A stretch of DNA of 64,000 nucleotides from Phycisphaerae bacterium (GCA_029260215.1 JAJDDQ010000070.1:1-64000), one strand, 5' to 3'. Numbered from the stretch's first letter, positions 8,227 to 17,164 are shown. Translations and numbers: made by a program. The notes: generated from the sequence alone by a model not told the origin.

Positions 8227-8822
8227 GATTCCCTCCCTGATTCCGTTTGCTTCAAACATCGTTCAACAATCTTCCACGCTCGATGCCCACTTGGATGTCC
8301 TGCTTGCCGGCAACCCCGATGGCCTGAAAGCGTGTACCTCTTGCTTACCTCAAGCCCATAGGCTCGCGCAAGACCCTTTTCTGCCTACGAAGCGAAAAAA
8401 TGACAGAGGGTGCAGGACTTCCCGCCTGCGGGATGTCTGGCGTTCCGGATTTCAGTCATGCATGTTTCGGTGATCAGGACTTGTTCGGTTACCAAGAACC
8501 GATCTACGTTGACTGCAACCGGAATCGGAATGCCTTGAGCCGTAAATGCTCGACGTGCATCTGAATCTGAACAAGGACTACTTGGTGAACTGATTTAGGA
8601 GCTGAGCGGCGTAAGCGGCCATTGTAGCCGCCGCTCGCGCCCAGCAGGTAATGATTGTCGATGACCGACGGTGAAGTTGCATTCTCGTCGTAGCGCACTC
8701 CGTCGCGCGTGTCAATGTTTCGTTCGACTCAATCCTGCCAGTCGTATCGTCTCAGCGATCAAGCTCGCCAACGGGTAACGCGGACGCCCGCCGAGTGTTC
8801 GCCTAAAACACTGTGTCGAACA
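8227..8822. other. Gap between divergent parA and rep-like genes, with hairpin
   Basis: No convincing gene is present. At 8604-8636 an 8-bp perfect stem (GAGCGGCG / CGCCGCTC) encloses a second short inverted repeat and has no T-run, so it is not a normal terminator. A gap between divergent partition and replication genes is where a plasmid origin or parS site would be expected. I see no clear iterons. Confidence 0.35.
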
Positions 8823-10007
8823 ATGACTCGAAAGATAAATCCGGAGAACGATCTCCGAGTGACCGCGAAGAAGCCCGCAGGCGGGTTCACTCTCGTGTCC
8901 ACAGGTGTGCTTCTGGCTGCCTGGTGCGCCTACAGAGCCAAGATTCTCACCTTGCTGGACCTCAGAGTCTGGCTGGCCTGTTTGGAGTTGATTTCGAGGC
9001 GCTGTGAGCTTGAAGCGGTGAGGAAGCCGAGATTCCGTATCGCTGAAGTTCGTTCACTCGTCGGTTGCCAAAACGACGTTTCGATCCGTCGCGCCGTGCG
9101 ACGTTTGGCCGGCATGCGTTTGTTGATCAGATCGGGCCAGAAGCTCTCGATTCCCAGGACAACCGCGTGCCTCAGCTTCTCCACAGACCCAAGTGTGATA
9201 AGCCGCGTGGAAGCTGCGCCGAGCACCCGGCGAATCGTTCCTGTTCCGCGTAGGCTATTGCGCTACCTGGCGAAATCCGGGCGGGCGTCAATCATCGCGA
9301 CGACGTTCGGCCACCTCATCCGTTGCCTGTTCTACCGGAATGGCGAATGCGTATCTGGTGGACGGTGCAAGGCTTCGTGGATCGCCGAGGTTTTCGAGGT
9401 CGATTTGCGGACGGTGAAGACGGCACGTAAGGAACTTGTCGATCTGGGATGGCTTGTTGCCAGGAAGGCAACCCAGTGCCAACTCAATCGATGGGGTCTG
9501 CCTGTAGTGATCAACCTCGAATGGGTGCCATCGTGCGACACCCCGGTGTGCGGATCACCACCGCCAACCCGCGGAAACGAGGCCGGATCGCCACCCCCAA
9601 TAAGAAACAATGAACTCTCTTCGAGAGTTAAGAACCATGAACCCGCCAAGCGCGGGCCGGCTGGTGTTTCTAACAAGAGCAACCCGCCGCAGCCGCCAAG
9701 CCTTAGGCGCGTCGAAGCCGAAGATCTCAACGATCCGACCCGCCTAGAAGAACTTTACCGGCAGGCCGTCCGAAATCGCCTGCTTCAGTCCACGCCTTGC
9801 GACCGCCTGCGCTTCTTCGGTGCCGCAGAACGAGCGAAACGGGTTGGTGAGCGCAATCCGTGCGGACTGTTCATCTCTCTTGTTCGCCGGCAGCAATGGG
9901 ATTTCATCACTCAGCGCGATGAGGACCGAGCGGTCCGGGCAGTGAAGCGCGTCGATGATCCGTTGGGGCATCGGCTCTCGCGTGAGAGAATCGCAAATTG
10001 CTGCTGA
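8823..10007 (+). CDS. Putative replication-initiator-like double winged-helix protein
   Basis: The protein is 394 residues from ATG 8823; the frame is open to 8709 but that extension looks non-coding, and neither start has a good Shine-Dalgarno. Two helical DNA-binding-like regions can be seen: residues about 25-110 (SIRRAVRRLAGMRLLIRSGQ) and about 135-240 (KASWIAEVFEVDLRTVKTAR, KELVDLGWL, wing-like QLNRWGLPVVINLEW). The C-terminal third is proline-rich, then helical. Two winged helices in tandem recall plasmid Rep proteins, and the gene is divergent from parA. No catalytic motif is visible. It could instead be an element-borne regulator. Confidence 0.45.
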   Translation: MTRKINPENDLRVTAKKPAGGFTLVSTGVLLAAWCAYRAKILTLLDLRVWLACLELISRRCELEAVRKPRFRIAEVRSLVGCQNDVSIRRAVRRLAGMRLLIRSGQKLSIPRTTACLSFSTDPSVISRVEAAPSTRRIVPVPRRLLRYLAKSGRASIIATTFGHLIRCLFYRNGECVSGGRCKASWIAEVFEVDLRTVKTARKELVDLGWLVARKATQCQLNRWGLPVVINLEWVPSCDTPVCGSPPPTRGNEAGSPPPIRNNELSSRVKNHEPAKRGPAGVSNKSNPPQPPSLRRVEAEDLNDPTRLEELYRQAVRNRLLQSTPCDRLRFFGAAERAKRVGERNPCGLFISLVRRQQWDFITQRDEDRAVRAVKRVDDPLGHRLSRERIANCC

Positions 10008-10135
10008 AGCTCGCGACCGTCGCAGTTGGCCCGCATGGCAACGAGCAAAAGAGGGCGGTTCAGCCTCCGCAGGCCGCCATTGACGGTCGGCGGAGGCCGC
10101 ACGGCGACGAAGTCGCCGGTACCGCACGCGGGAGA

Positions 10136-11374
10136 CTATCCGACTTTGGCCATGATGTCAGCCGCCTTCGCCAGATCCAATTCGGCGTAGACCTCCGTTA
10201 CCGCCGAAGAGGAGTGCCCAAGGACCACGCGGGCGGCCTCGATACCGAATTCCTTGCGTAGGAACGTCGCCGCATTGTGCCTCAGCCGATTCGGCGACCA
10301 GCGATGCTCGATCATCCAACGCATCCGGTCGTCACCTTCGAGTCCTTCCGGTGGTGGAAACGCCCGCGCGCACGCCTTTGCGATCGCCCTCGCGTAGCTG
10401 CCGGGTGTGTATCGATCCCCCGGAGGCCGCTTCGGAAACGCCTTGCGGCGATTGGCCTGGCTTGGCTGCACCCGCGTCTTTCGGTTTCTTCGCATCTCAT
10501 CCCGCATCTCGGATACGACATCGGCGGGGCTGAATGTGTATGAGCCCGGGTCGCGTTTCAGAAACGGCAAGACCACACGTTGGGCCTGCGGTCCCAGGTA
10601 GATGATACGCTTCCGTCCGTGATGCTCGGTCTTGTGCGAACCCGGTTTGTATGCCCAGATCTTCCCGGTCCGGTCCAAGTCGCCAGTCCGCATGGTTACC
10701 ACCTCACCTGGGCGCATGCCCGTAAGGAACTGGAGGCGGATCATCGTCGCAATCTGACGAGGGGCGACCTTCAGAACCTCGTCGATTCGTTCCTGTGGCA
10801 CCGGGCTAACCGGCTCGGTTTCGCGTGCTGCCGATCGGCCACGTTTCAACGGAGCTACGGCCTGAAGCCCGTGTAGCACCGTGGGCGGCACGAGTTCACG
10901 CTCGACACCCCACTTGAACATCCGGCGGATCCGATTGACGCGTGAGTTGATCACACGACGGCACAGGTCGTCATCCATCATCCGTTGCCGCACGGCCCTC
11001 AGCCCGCTCGGACCGAAGTCGGCAACGAGCGTCTTGCTGTACACCGATGAGACGCTCCGCATCGCGTCCCGGATGTTGTCCTGCTCGCGAGTCGGCTGCC
11101 CGTTCTTGACGTAGTAGCTCGACGCGAACTCCAGGTACGCCAGCATCAACTCCGCCACGCTCAGGGCGTGCGGCGACTCGACGAACTCGCGCCGAGCGGC
11201 CAACTGCCGGTTGTTTGCCAGCCACTCGGCGATGACCTGCTGGTAAAGCTGGCGGCTCTCGTCGGTCCCGTGCATGCCGAGGTAGATGTCGCGCCCATTC
11301 AGGCGGACGACGGCGTACTGGGTCGGCTTGTGAAGACGGTACTTGGGGATTCGAGTGGAGTTTCGTTCGGGCAT
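10136..11374 (-). CDS. Tyrosine recombinase (integrase)
   Basis: The protein is 412 residues. ATG 11,374 follows AAGGAG. A phage-type SAM-like N-terminal domain (about 70-190) precedes the catalytic domain. Visible active-site residues are R221 (TGMRPGEVV), K248 region (HKTEHHGRKR), R365 and H366 (NRLRHNAAT), H387 (VLGHSSS) and the nucleophile Y396 (VTEVYAELD). The HxxR histidine is replaced by N362, which is tolerated in some integrases. It would catalyse integration and excision of the element. It lies at the element's right end, pointing inward, 115 bp from the tRNA-Gly fragment that marks the attachment site. A strong palindrome lies 20 nt upstream of the start. Confidence 0.9.
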   Translation of the reverse strand: MPERNSTRIPKYRLHKPTQYAVVRLNGRDIYLGMHGTDESRQLYQQVIAEWLANNRQLAARREFVESPHALSVAELMLAYLEFASSYYVKNGQPTREQDNIRDAMRSVSSVYSKTLVADFGPSGLRAVRQRMMDDDLCRRVINSRVNRIRRMFKWGVERELVPPTVLHGLQAVAPLKRGRSAARETEPVSPVPQERIDEVLKVAPRQIATMIRLQFLTGMRPGEVVTMRTGDLDRTGKIWAYKPGSHKTEHHGRKRIIYLGPQAQRVVLPFLKRDPGSYTFSPADVVSEMRDEMRRNRKTRVQPSQANRRKAFPKRPPGDRYTPGSYARAIAKACARAFPPPEGLEGDDRMRWMIEHRWSPNRLRHNAATFLRKEFGIEAARVVLGHSSSAVTEVYAELDLAKAADIMAKVG

Positions 11375-11393
11375 CGTAGGGCTCCTTTGGCTG

Positions 11394-11415
11394 AAAAGTG
11401 GTAATTACCACTTTT
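11394..11415. promoter_or_regulatory. 22-bp perfect palindrome upstream of the integrase
   Basis: The arms AAAAGTGGTAA / TTACCACTTTT form a perfect inverted repeat, extendable to about 29 bp with one extra T. It is between the integrase start and the tRNA-derived end. It may be an operator for integrase expression or an arm-type or accessory site used in recombination. Confidence 0.45.
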
Positions 11416-11488
11416 TCAGGCCTTCAGAGCCGCTCTGCCCGACGCAGGCAGGTACGCTAAGTAGCGTTCGGCCAAGGGTTTATATCAA

Positions 11489-11530
11489 AGCGGGCGAGCG
11501 GATTCGAACCGCCGACGTCCAGCTTGGGAA
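11489..11530 (-). other. 3' half of tRNA-Gly(CCC): element attachment-site remnant
   Basis: Read on the minus strand this matches positions 32-73 of a tRNA: anticodon loop TTCCCAA (anticodon CCC), 3' anticodon stem GCTGG, 5-nt variable loop ACGTC, T-arm GGCGG-TTCGAAT-CCGCT, acceptor strand CGCCCGC and discriminator T. The layout matches bacterial tRNA-Gly(CCC). The 5' half is missing: the fragment stops at the anticodon loop, where coding sequence of the downstream gene begins. Elements that integrate in tRNA genes carry exactly such a 3' fragment. It is therefore an att core, not a functional tRNA. Conceptual translation of this piece gives a spurious GERIRTADVQ-like peptide. Confidence 0.85.
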
Positions 11531-11531
11531 G

Positions 11532-13397
11532 ATGATCGTCGAGCGTATGCTCAAAGCCGTCGACAAGCTGGACACCTATTCCGACAGCGCCGTGTTCAAG
11601 TTTGAGATGGGTGGGACGTTCAACCAGGGCGAGCAGGCTTCCTCGTTTGCGTACGTTCGCCCCAACAAGTTCCGCATTACATCGTCGATGCATGAGGTCG
11701 TTTGCGACGGCAAGGAACTGACGGTGTACATGAACGGGATGCGGCGCTATACATCCGAAAGAGTCGGCAAGGATATTGAAAAGCAGGTCGCGCGATTCTT
11801 CGGGTTCCGGGGCGTTTCTTTCGGGATTGGACAACTGATCCTCGCGGAGAATCCGCGCGAGACGTTCGCGGAGCAATTCGAGAAAATCGATCTCGCCGGC
11901 CCTGAGAAGATCGAAGGAGACCCGTGTCTCAAGCTTGTCGGCTTCATGCAGTCGTCGGTCTTCGGTATGGCCGACGCGGAAATCCCCGTTTCAATCTGGA
12001 TTCGCGACATCGATCATATGATTCGGCGCGTCGAGCTGGACCTTCTGGAGGCGATGAAGCATCAGACCTCCAATACGACGGACATGGATTTGCCGTTCAA
12101 GGAATACCGCATGATCTACGACGTGCGCGAGTTGGCCTCAAACGAAGAGCTTGAAGAAGAAACGTTTCGCTTCGAGCCGCCCAGTGGGGCGAAGAAGGTC
12201 AAGAAGTTCTACACGACAATGTTCGGAGCCGGCGAGACGGCTGTTCAGTTCGAGTTGTCCGGCAAGCCGGCTCCCGATTTTGAACTCGAGACGGCCGATG
12301 GTGGCTCCGTTTCGCTCGACGATCTGACGGACGGGGCTTTGTTGATGGTCCTGTTGCCACGCTGGTCGGGTTCGAACTACGCGGGGATGGAGGAATTGGG
12401 CGAGATTCAGAAAACCTATGCGTCGAAGGGGGTGACGGTCCTGTTGGTGCATCAGGGCGACTCGGCAAACAAGCTCGTAGACTACCTGAGCGAAAAAGAG
12501 ATCGAATTGAAGGTAGCCGTCGACCCTGGCGGCGAATTGTCGTCCGATTATTCCAAGGAGCGTTTCGGCGGCACGATTGTAGCCATCGCGAAGGGCGGAA
12601 CGGTGCAGGGGCGGTACTCGTCGTTCGTCACCGGAGAATTGGCTGACGTCATCCGAAAGGATTTGGATCGTTTGACGGCCGGCGAAACGCTCGCGTCAGC
12701 CAAGGAGATGACGGACGAGGAGATCGAGGAAGCGTCAGACCAGCGATCCTCGCGTTTTTCGTTTGGCAAGACGGCTGATCCGGTAAACGAAGACGATTTG
12801 CGGGAGTCGTGGGCGGTGCGTGCGGGCAGCTCGCGCAACTTTACGATGCAGGGCGGGCGATCTCCGGGGTCGTCGGACGATCTGTGGATTCGCGATCGCG
12901 ACACGATAAAGCTGGTGTCACCGTCGGGCGAAGTCACGACGGAGATTGAGTTGCCCGACCCAGCCAAGAGCCAGTATTCGCAAGAGCAATTCGTCGTCGG
13001 ACGGTTCGGCAGACAATTGGGCGTGCTCTACATGAAGACGATCCCCGGCGAGGAAACGCAGCAGGGATGGCGACCGCCGAAAGAAGCGATCCTGACGGCT
13101 TCGACGGTGTTCGGCGTGGTCTTGTGGGAAATGAGCTTCGAGCCTGAAAATTATCAGTTGCCGCAGCACATGGCCATGGCAGATTTGGACGGCCGCGGGG
13201 GCGACGAGGCGATCTTCGTGCATCAGGGGGCGATCTGGATCATCGACGGTGCGAGCGGCGAAGTATTGGCGCGCAAACCCGTCGTCGGGTGGGCGCAATG
13301 GCTGACAGCCGACGACCGAGACAACAATCGCGTGGCGGAACTCTATCTGCGGACGCCGGAAAAATTGATTCGGTTCGATTACCGGCCATCGCGGTGA
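11532..13397 (+). pseudogene. 5'-truncated secreted DUF2092-like/thioredoxin-fold protein
   Basis: From MIVERMLKAV onward (about 620 residues) this is a clear paralogue of the intact gene at 13,414, but the signal peptide and first ~35 residues are replaced by the tRNA-Gly fragment of the integrated element. The remaining domains are a DUF2092-like region (RPNKFRI, ELTVYMNGMRRYTS), a thioredoxin-like region (GKPAPDFELETADGG) with WSGSN where a WCxxC centre would be, and a C-terminal FG-GAP-like part (MADLDGRGGDEAIF). ATG 11,532 could restart translation, but there is no signal peptide and no properly spaced Shine-Dalgarno, so export is lost. The frame is otherwise intact, suggesting recent inactivation. 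Confidence 0.7.
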
Positions 13398-13413
13398 ACA
13401 GGAGGCACGTCTT

Positions 13414-15375
13414 ATGTCCAAATGCGTCAGATACACGTTGATCGTTGTCGTTTCATTGGTGTCCGGCACGCGCGCCGGCGACGAACCCGCCGAATTCAAG
13501 GATTACACACCAGCCGGGAAAATGATCGTCGAGCGCATGCTCAAAGCCGTCTCCAAGCTCGAGACTTACTCCGATCGCGCGGAATTCAACAACGTAATGA
13601 GTGAGAAGTTCGGCCGGCGCGCGCAGAAATCGCCCTTCGCCTACGCCCGGCCCAACAAGTTCCGCATTGAGACCGCAAAAGAAGAGGTCGTAAGCGACGG
13701 CAAGAAACTGACCGTGTACATGAAAGCGATGCGGCGGTACACGTCGGACGACGTTCGCAAGGATGCCGGGGAGCAGGTCGAGCGATTCCTCGGGTATCGG
13801 GGTCTTTCTTTCAGTGTCGGCCAACTGATACTTTCCAAAAACCCGCGCAAGATATTCGCGGAAAACTTCGAGAGAATCGACTTGGCCGGCGATGAGAAGA
13901 TCGACGGCGAGCGTTGCCTGAAGCTCGTCGGCTTCACGCAATCAACGGCTTTCGGCATGGGGGACATGGAAGTTCCCGTCTCGATCTGGATTCGCAAAGC
14001 TGATCACATGATCCGGCGGATCGAGGTGGACCTGATGGCCGCTATGAAGAAGCTGTACGGCGACAGGGTGGGCGGGAATATGCCGTTCAAGGAATTCCTG
14101 ATCGTGTACGACGTGCGTGACATGGAAGTGAACGAGGAGTTGGAGGAAAGCCTCTTCCGCTTCGAACCACCGAACGGTGCCAAAAAGGTTAAGAAATTCT
14201 ACACAGCCATGTCCGGGACAGGGGAGACGGCTGCTCAGTTCGAGCTTTCCGGAAAGCCCGCGCCTGGGTTTGATCTTGAAACAGCGGACGGCGGGTCCAT
14301 TTCGCTGGACGATTTGGCCGACAACGTGGTGCTGCTGGTTCTGCTGCCGCGTTGGTCGGGTTCGAACACGCCGGGGTTGGACGAACTGGGCGAGATTCAG
14401 GAAAGCTACGCGTCAAAGGGCGTTACGGTGCTCTTGGTGTTCCCGAAGGATTCAGCGAACGACCTCGCAACGCAAATGAGCGACAAGGAAGTTGACCTGA
14501 CGGTGGCGCTCGACCCTGATGGTAGTGTGTCGTCAGCGTACGCCGACGGGCGTAACCGCAACACGATCGTGGTCATCGGGAAGGGCGGCATTGTGCAGGG
14601 GCTGTATACGGCGCGCATGACGGTTAAGCTGGCCGACGTCATACGCAAGGATTTGGATCGGCTGACCGCCGGCAAATCGCTCGCGTCAGCCAAGATCATG
14701 ACAGCCGAGGAACTCGATGAAGCGTCGGATCAGCGGGCTGCGCGCTACTCGTCTGTCGAGTCGACTGATCCGGTCAACGAGGACGACTTGCGCGAGTCGT
14801 GGGCCGTGCGCGCGGACAACACGCTCGGTGCCATGAAGCAAAGCACCGGGTCTGCGAAGACAGCGGAGGGAATGTGGCTGCGCGACCGCGATGTCATCAA
14901 GCTGGTGTCGCCGTCGGGTGAAATTACCGCCGAGATCGAATCGCCGAATTTGACCACCGGCCGACACGCACCAAGACAATTCGTTGCCGGGCGATTCGGC
15001 CGGCAGTTGGGCGTGCTTTTTGTGAAGAGCGGTACCGGTGAAACAGCCGGGTCGCCGCGCGAGGTGATGTTGACGGCTGCGGATTCTTCAGGAACGGTCT
15101 TGTGGGAGTTGCCTCTCGACGCCAAGAGTTTTCGAGGCGGGGGCAAACTCGTCATGGCCGACCTGGACGGCCGAGGCGGCGACGAGGCGATTCTCATGCA
15201 TCAGGGATCGATTTGGATCATCGACGGTGCAACGGGCGACGTGTTGGCCCGAAAGCCGGTCGATGGCGAGGTGCAGTGGGTATTGGCCGACGATTGCGAC
15301 AACGATCGCGTGGACGAGTTGTACCTGCGAACGCAAAACAAGCTGCGGCGGTTCGATTACCGCCGATCGCGCTGA
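13414..15375 (+). CDS. Secreted DUF2092-like protein with Cys-less thioredoxin fold
   Basis: The protein is 653 residues. The start follows ACAGGAGG. An N-terminal signal peptide is likely (about 1-21, cleavage near GTRAG). Residues about 30-260 resemble DUF2092, a lipoprotein-carrier-like beta barrel (MIVERMLKAVSKLETYSD, ARPNKFRIET). Residues about 274-420 resemble an AhpC/TlpA thioredoxin fold (GKPAPGFDLETADGGSISLD), but the active site reads WSGSN near 313, with no cysteine, so no redox chemistry is expected. The C-terminus has an FG-GAP-like repeat (MADLDGRGGDEAIL, DCDNDRVDELYL). It may bind lipid or a hydrophobic ligand in the periplasm; function unknown. It lies 16 nt after its truncated paralogue, a tandem duplication. 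Confidence 0.7.
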   Translation: MSKCVRYTLIVVVSLVSGTRAGDEPAEFKDYTPAGKMIVERMLKAVSKLETYSDRAEFNNVMSEKFGRRAQKSPFAYARPNKFRIETAKEEVVSDGKKLTVYMKAMRRYTSDDVRKDAGEQVERFLGYRGLSFSVGQLILSKNPRKIFAENFERIDLAGDEKIDGERCLKLVGFTQSTAFGMGDMEVPVSIWIRKADHMIRRIEVDLMAAMKKLYGDRVGGNMPFKEFLIVYDVRDMEVNEELEESLFRFEPPNGAKKVKKFYTAMSGTGETAAQFELSGKPAPGFDLETADGGSISLDDLADNVVLLVLLPRWSGSNTPGLDELGEIQESYASKGVTVLLVFPKDSANDLATQMSDKEVDLTVALDPDGSVSSAYADGRNRNTIVVIGKGGIVQGLYTARMTVKLADVIRKDLDRLTAGKSLASAKIMTAEELDEASDQRAARYSSVESTDPVNEDDLRESWAVRADNTLGAMKQSTGSAKTAEGMWLRDRDVIKLVSPSGEITAEIESPNLTTGRHAPRQFVAGRFGRQLGVLFVKSGTGETAGSPREVMLTAADSSGTVLWELPLDAKSFRGGGKLVMADLDGRGGDEAILMHQGSIWIIDGATGDVLARKPVDGEVQWVLADDCDNDRVDELYLRTQNKLRRFDYRRSR

Positions 15376-15676
15376 CGTCGACCCCCGAATCGCCGAGAAA
15401 TCCGACATATTTCCGGACATCGTCGGGGTCCATGACACTTCCGGCGGGGCGGTTGCAACCCATCAGAACCGCGACAGTAATGGAGCGGCTGGATAATAAA
15501 CGGCGCAAAGCACCACTCTCCTGTTCCGATACGAGACTTGGGATTCCGCCCAAGCTGTCACGTACCCCTTGCCGTGATTAGCGTACGAAACGCTTGCGAT
15601 CGAACCCGGCTGACCGGTATCATGAAGAATTCGGCTGGAACGGTATCGATGTCCAGCAGGCTTCGGAGGTGTAAAG
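15376..15676. other. Gap without gene
   Basis: I see no gene, repeat or clear terminator. It should hold the promoter of the M28 peptidase gene, whose GGAGG lies at about 15,665-15,669. Confidence 0.4.
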
Positions 15677-16918
15677 ATGAATCGTTCAACATATGCGTGT
15701 TTTGGGTTGCCGTTGGTGGTGATGATCTTCGGCGGTTGGCCGCTTGCTTCCGCATCGCCTCCAGCCGACGTGATTGTCGAGGACGTGAACATCGACCAAT
15801 ACACGCACGTGCATCAGGATCTGCTGCACACGTTCATGGGAGACAATCGAGGCTTCGGAGCAGAGCACGACTCGGCCCGCGACGACATCTTCGACGAGTT
15901 GTCCAGCTACACGCAGTTGAACGTCGAGTTGGCCCCGTTCCTTTACGCAGGCAACACTTACCACAACGTCGTCGCCACGCAGACCGGCACGGATTTCCCG
16001 GACGAGATTTACGTCGTCGGAGCACACTTCGATTCGGTCAACAATCCCGGAGCCGACGACAACGCCACCGGCACAGCCCTGGTCATCGAAGCCGCACGAG
16101 TTCTTTCTCGCTACCGCTCCCCGCGAACGATCAAGTTTTGCTGTTTCGATCGCGAGGAACAGGGCTTGCGCGGCAGCAAGGCATTCGTACAGGATCACGC
16201 GGGACAGAACATCGTAATGGCCGTCACCGCCGATATGGTCGGTCACGACAGCGGTGCCTACGGCATGGACTTCTACAGCAAGTCAACATCCGCCACAGTC
16301 GCCAACGGCTTGGGCGACGCGCTTGACGCCTACGGGCAAGGCTTGGCCCGGTTCATGAACGTCGGCAATTTCGGCTTCAGCGACCATTGGCCTTTCGAGC
16401 TGGCTGGGATTCCTGCGGTCGTGGTGATCGAACGCTGCTATTCCTGCAACCCCCACTACCATCAGAACACCGACGCAGTCGACAACCCCGCCTACCCCGA
16501 AGGCGATTACATCGACTACACAATGCCCGCCAACCTGACACGGGCGTTCGTGGGCTATCTGGTCGACACGCTGGGCATCACACTCTGGCACGACGCCGAC
16601 AACGACGCAGACGTGGACATGGCCGACTTCGCAGCCTTCCAGCGATGCTTCAATAAGCCAGCGGACACCGGCTGCACGGTGTTCGATTTCGACCGCGATG
16701 GCGTGGTGAGCATTGTAGACATGGACGCATTCATCGACGGCGTGACAGGCCCCGCAGGACCAGCCGCCGCCGGACAGAACGCGCCCGCCCCAAAATGGAC
16801 CGGCGACCGCGCAGCCGGGGCGACTTCCGGACCACGCGAAACGATCGTTTACGTCGAAAATGGACTGGTCGCCAACCCGCGTTTCACGCACGAATTCTGC
16901 GCATTGCGCGATCACTAA
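15677..16918 (+). CDS. Secreted M28-family metallopeptidase with dockerin-type C-terminus
   Basis: The protein is 413 residues with GGAGG upstream of ATG 15,677. The signal peptide ends near ASASPPA (about 28). The peptidase domain shows the expected two-zinc ligands: H117 (VGAHFDS), D127 (GADDNATG), E160/E161 (REEQGLRGS; general base and ligand), D186 (ADMVGH) and H262 (YHQNTD). These define M28 aminopeptidases. After residue 300 come two dockerin-like EF-hand loops (DADNDADVDMADF, DFDRDGVVSIVDMD). The tail has no PEP-CTERM signal. It probably digests peptides outside the cell or in the periplasm. The dockerin may attach it to a cohesin-like partner or simply bind calcium. Confidence 0.85.
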   Translation: MNRSTYACFGLPLVVMIFGGWPLASASPPADVIVEDVNIDQYTHVHQDLLHTFMGDNRGFGAEHDSARDDIFDELSSYTQLNVELAPFLYAGNTYHNVVATQTGTDFPDEIYVVGAHFDSVNNPGADDNATGTALVIEAARVLSRYRSPRTIKFCCFDREEQGLRGSKAFVQDHAGQNIVMAVTADMVGHDSGAYGMDFYSKSTSATVANGLGDALDAYGQGLARFMNVGNFGFSDHWPFELAGIPAVVVIERCYSCNPHYHQNTDAVDNPAYPEGDYIDYTMPANLTRAFVGYLVDTLGITLWHDADNDADVDMADFAAFQRCFNKPADTGCTVFDFDRDGVVSIVDMDAFIDGVTGPAGPAAAGQNAPAPKWTGDRAAGATSGPRETIVYVENGLVANPRFTHEFCALRDH

Positions 16919-16952
16919 CGTCCGCGTTTCCCACGTCGGGCAAACACCCCGC

Positions 16953-16980
16953 GAGCCGCGGACTTCAGTCCGCGCGGATT
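16953..16980. repeat. Family A palindromic repeat, copy 1
   Basis: GAGCCGCGGACTTCAGTCCG plus CGCGGATT: near-palindromic core. Five related copies occur in this window (19,647; 25,527; 38,899; 40,189; 57,926), all in intergenic DNA. Confidence 0.7.
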
Positions 16981-17075
16981 CTCCGGCATCAAGAACCGAA
17001 AAACGCTACAATCGCGTAGACAACGCACCAACCGGTGCAAAAACAGGCGGCGAGCCGAGATCGTGCTCCGAAACG

Positions 17076-17164
17076 GCAAGAATTGCGGGGTCCGCTCGCT
17101 TTTTCAGAGCAGCGACCGTGAGGGAGCGGTTGGCGAGAGCCCGCAAAATTAAGTGTGGCCACGC
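17076..17164. repeat. Family C dispersed repeat, copy 1
   Basis: An ~85-bp stretch centred on CGACCGTGAGGGAGCGGTT aligns, in inverse orientation, with 55,439-55,523. Shared blocks include GCGGGYTCTCGC, AACCGCTCCCTCACGGTC and GCCACAC (in the copy-2 orientation). It lies just upstream of the choice-of-anchor-B gene. Confidence 0.65.

Larger units (their letters stand above)
4433..11530. mobile_element. Integrated plasmid-like element (right part; left end not seen)
   Basis: The region groups a DUF932-like protein, an RHH protein, ParA with an RHH partner, a winged-helix Rep-like protein and a tyrosine integrase, the typical contents of an integrated plasmid or integrative element. The right end is defined by the 3' half of tRNA-Gly(CCC) at 11,489-11,530, which abuts a truncated protein gene. 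I found no second copy of that tRNA piece in the window. The left end therefore either lies to the left of the window, so that the lipoprotein cluster would also be inside, or has been lost. No conjugation genes are visible. The given left coordinate is only the first recognisable element gene. Confidence 0.65.

Noticed and set aside
11343-11531. 5' extension of the truncated DUF2092-like frame (AGERIRTADVQ)
   Set aside because: This is translated tRNA sequence and integrase antisense, not part of the native protein.
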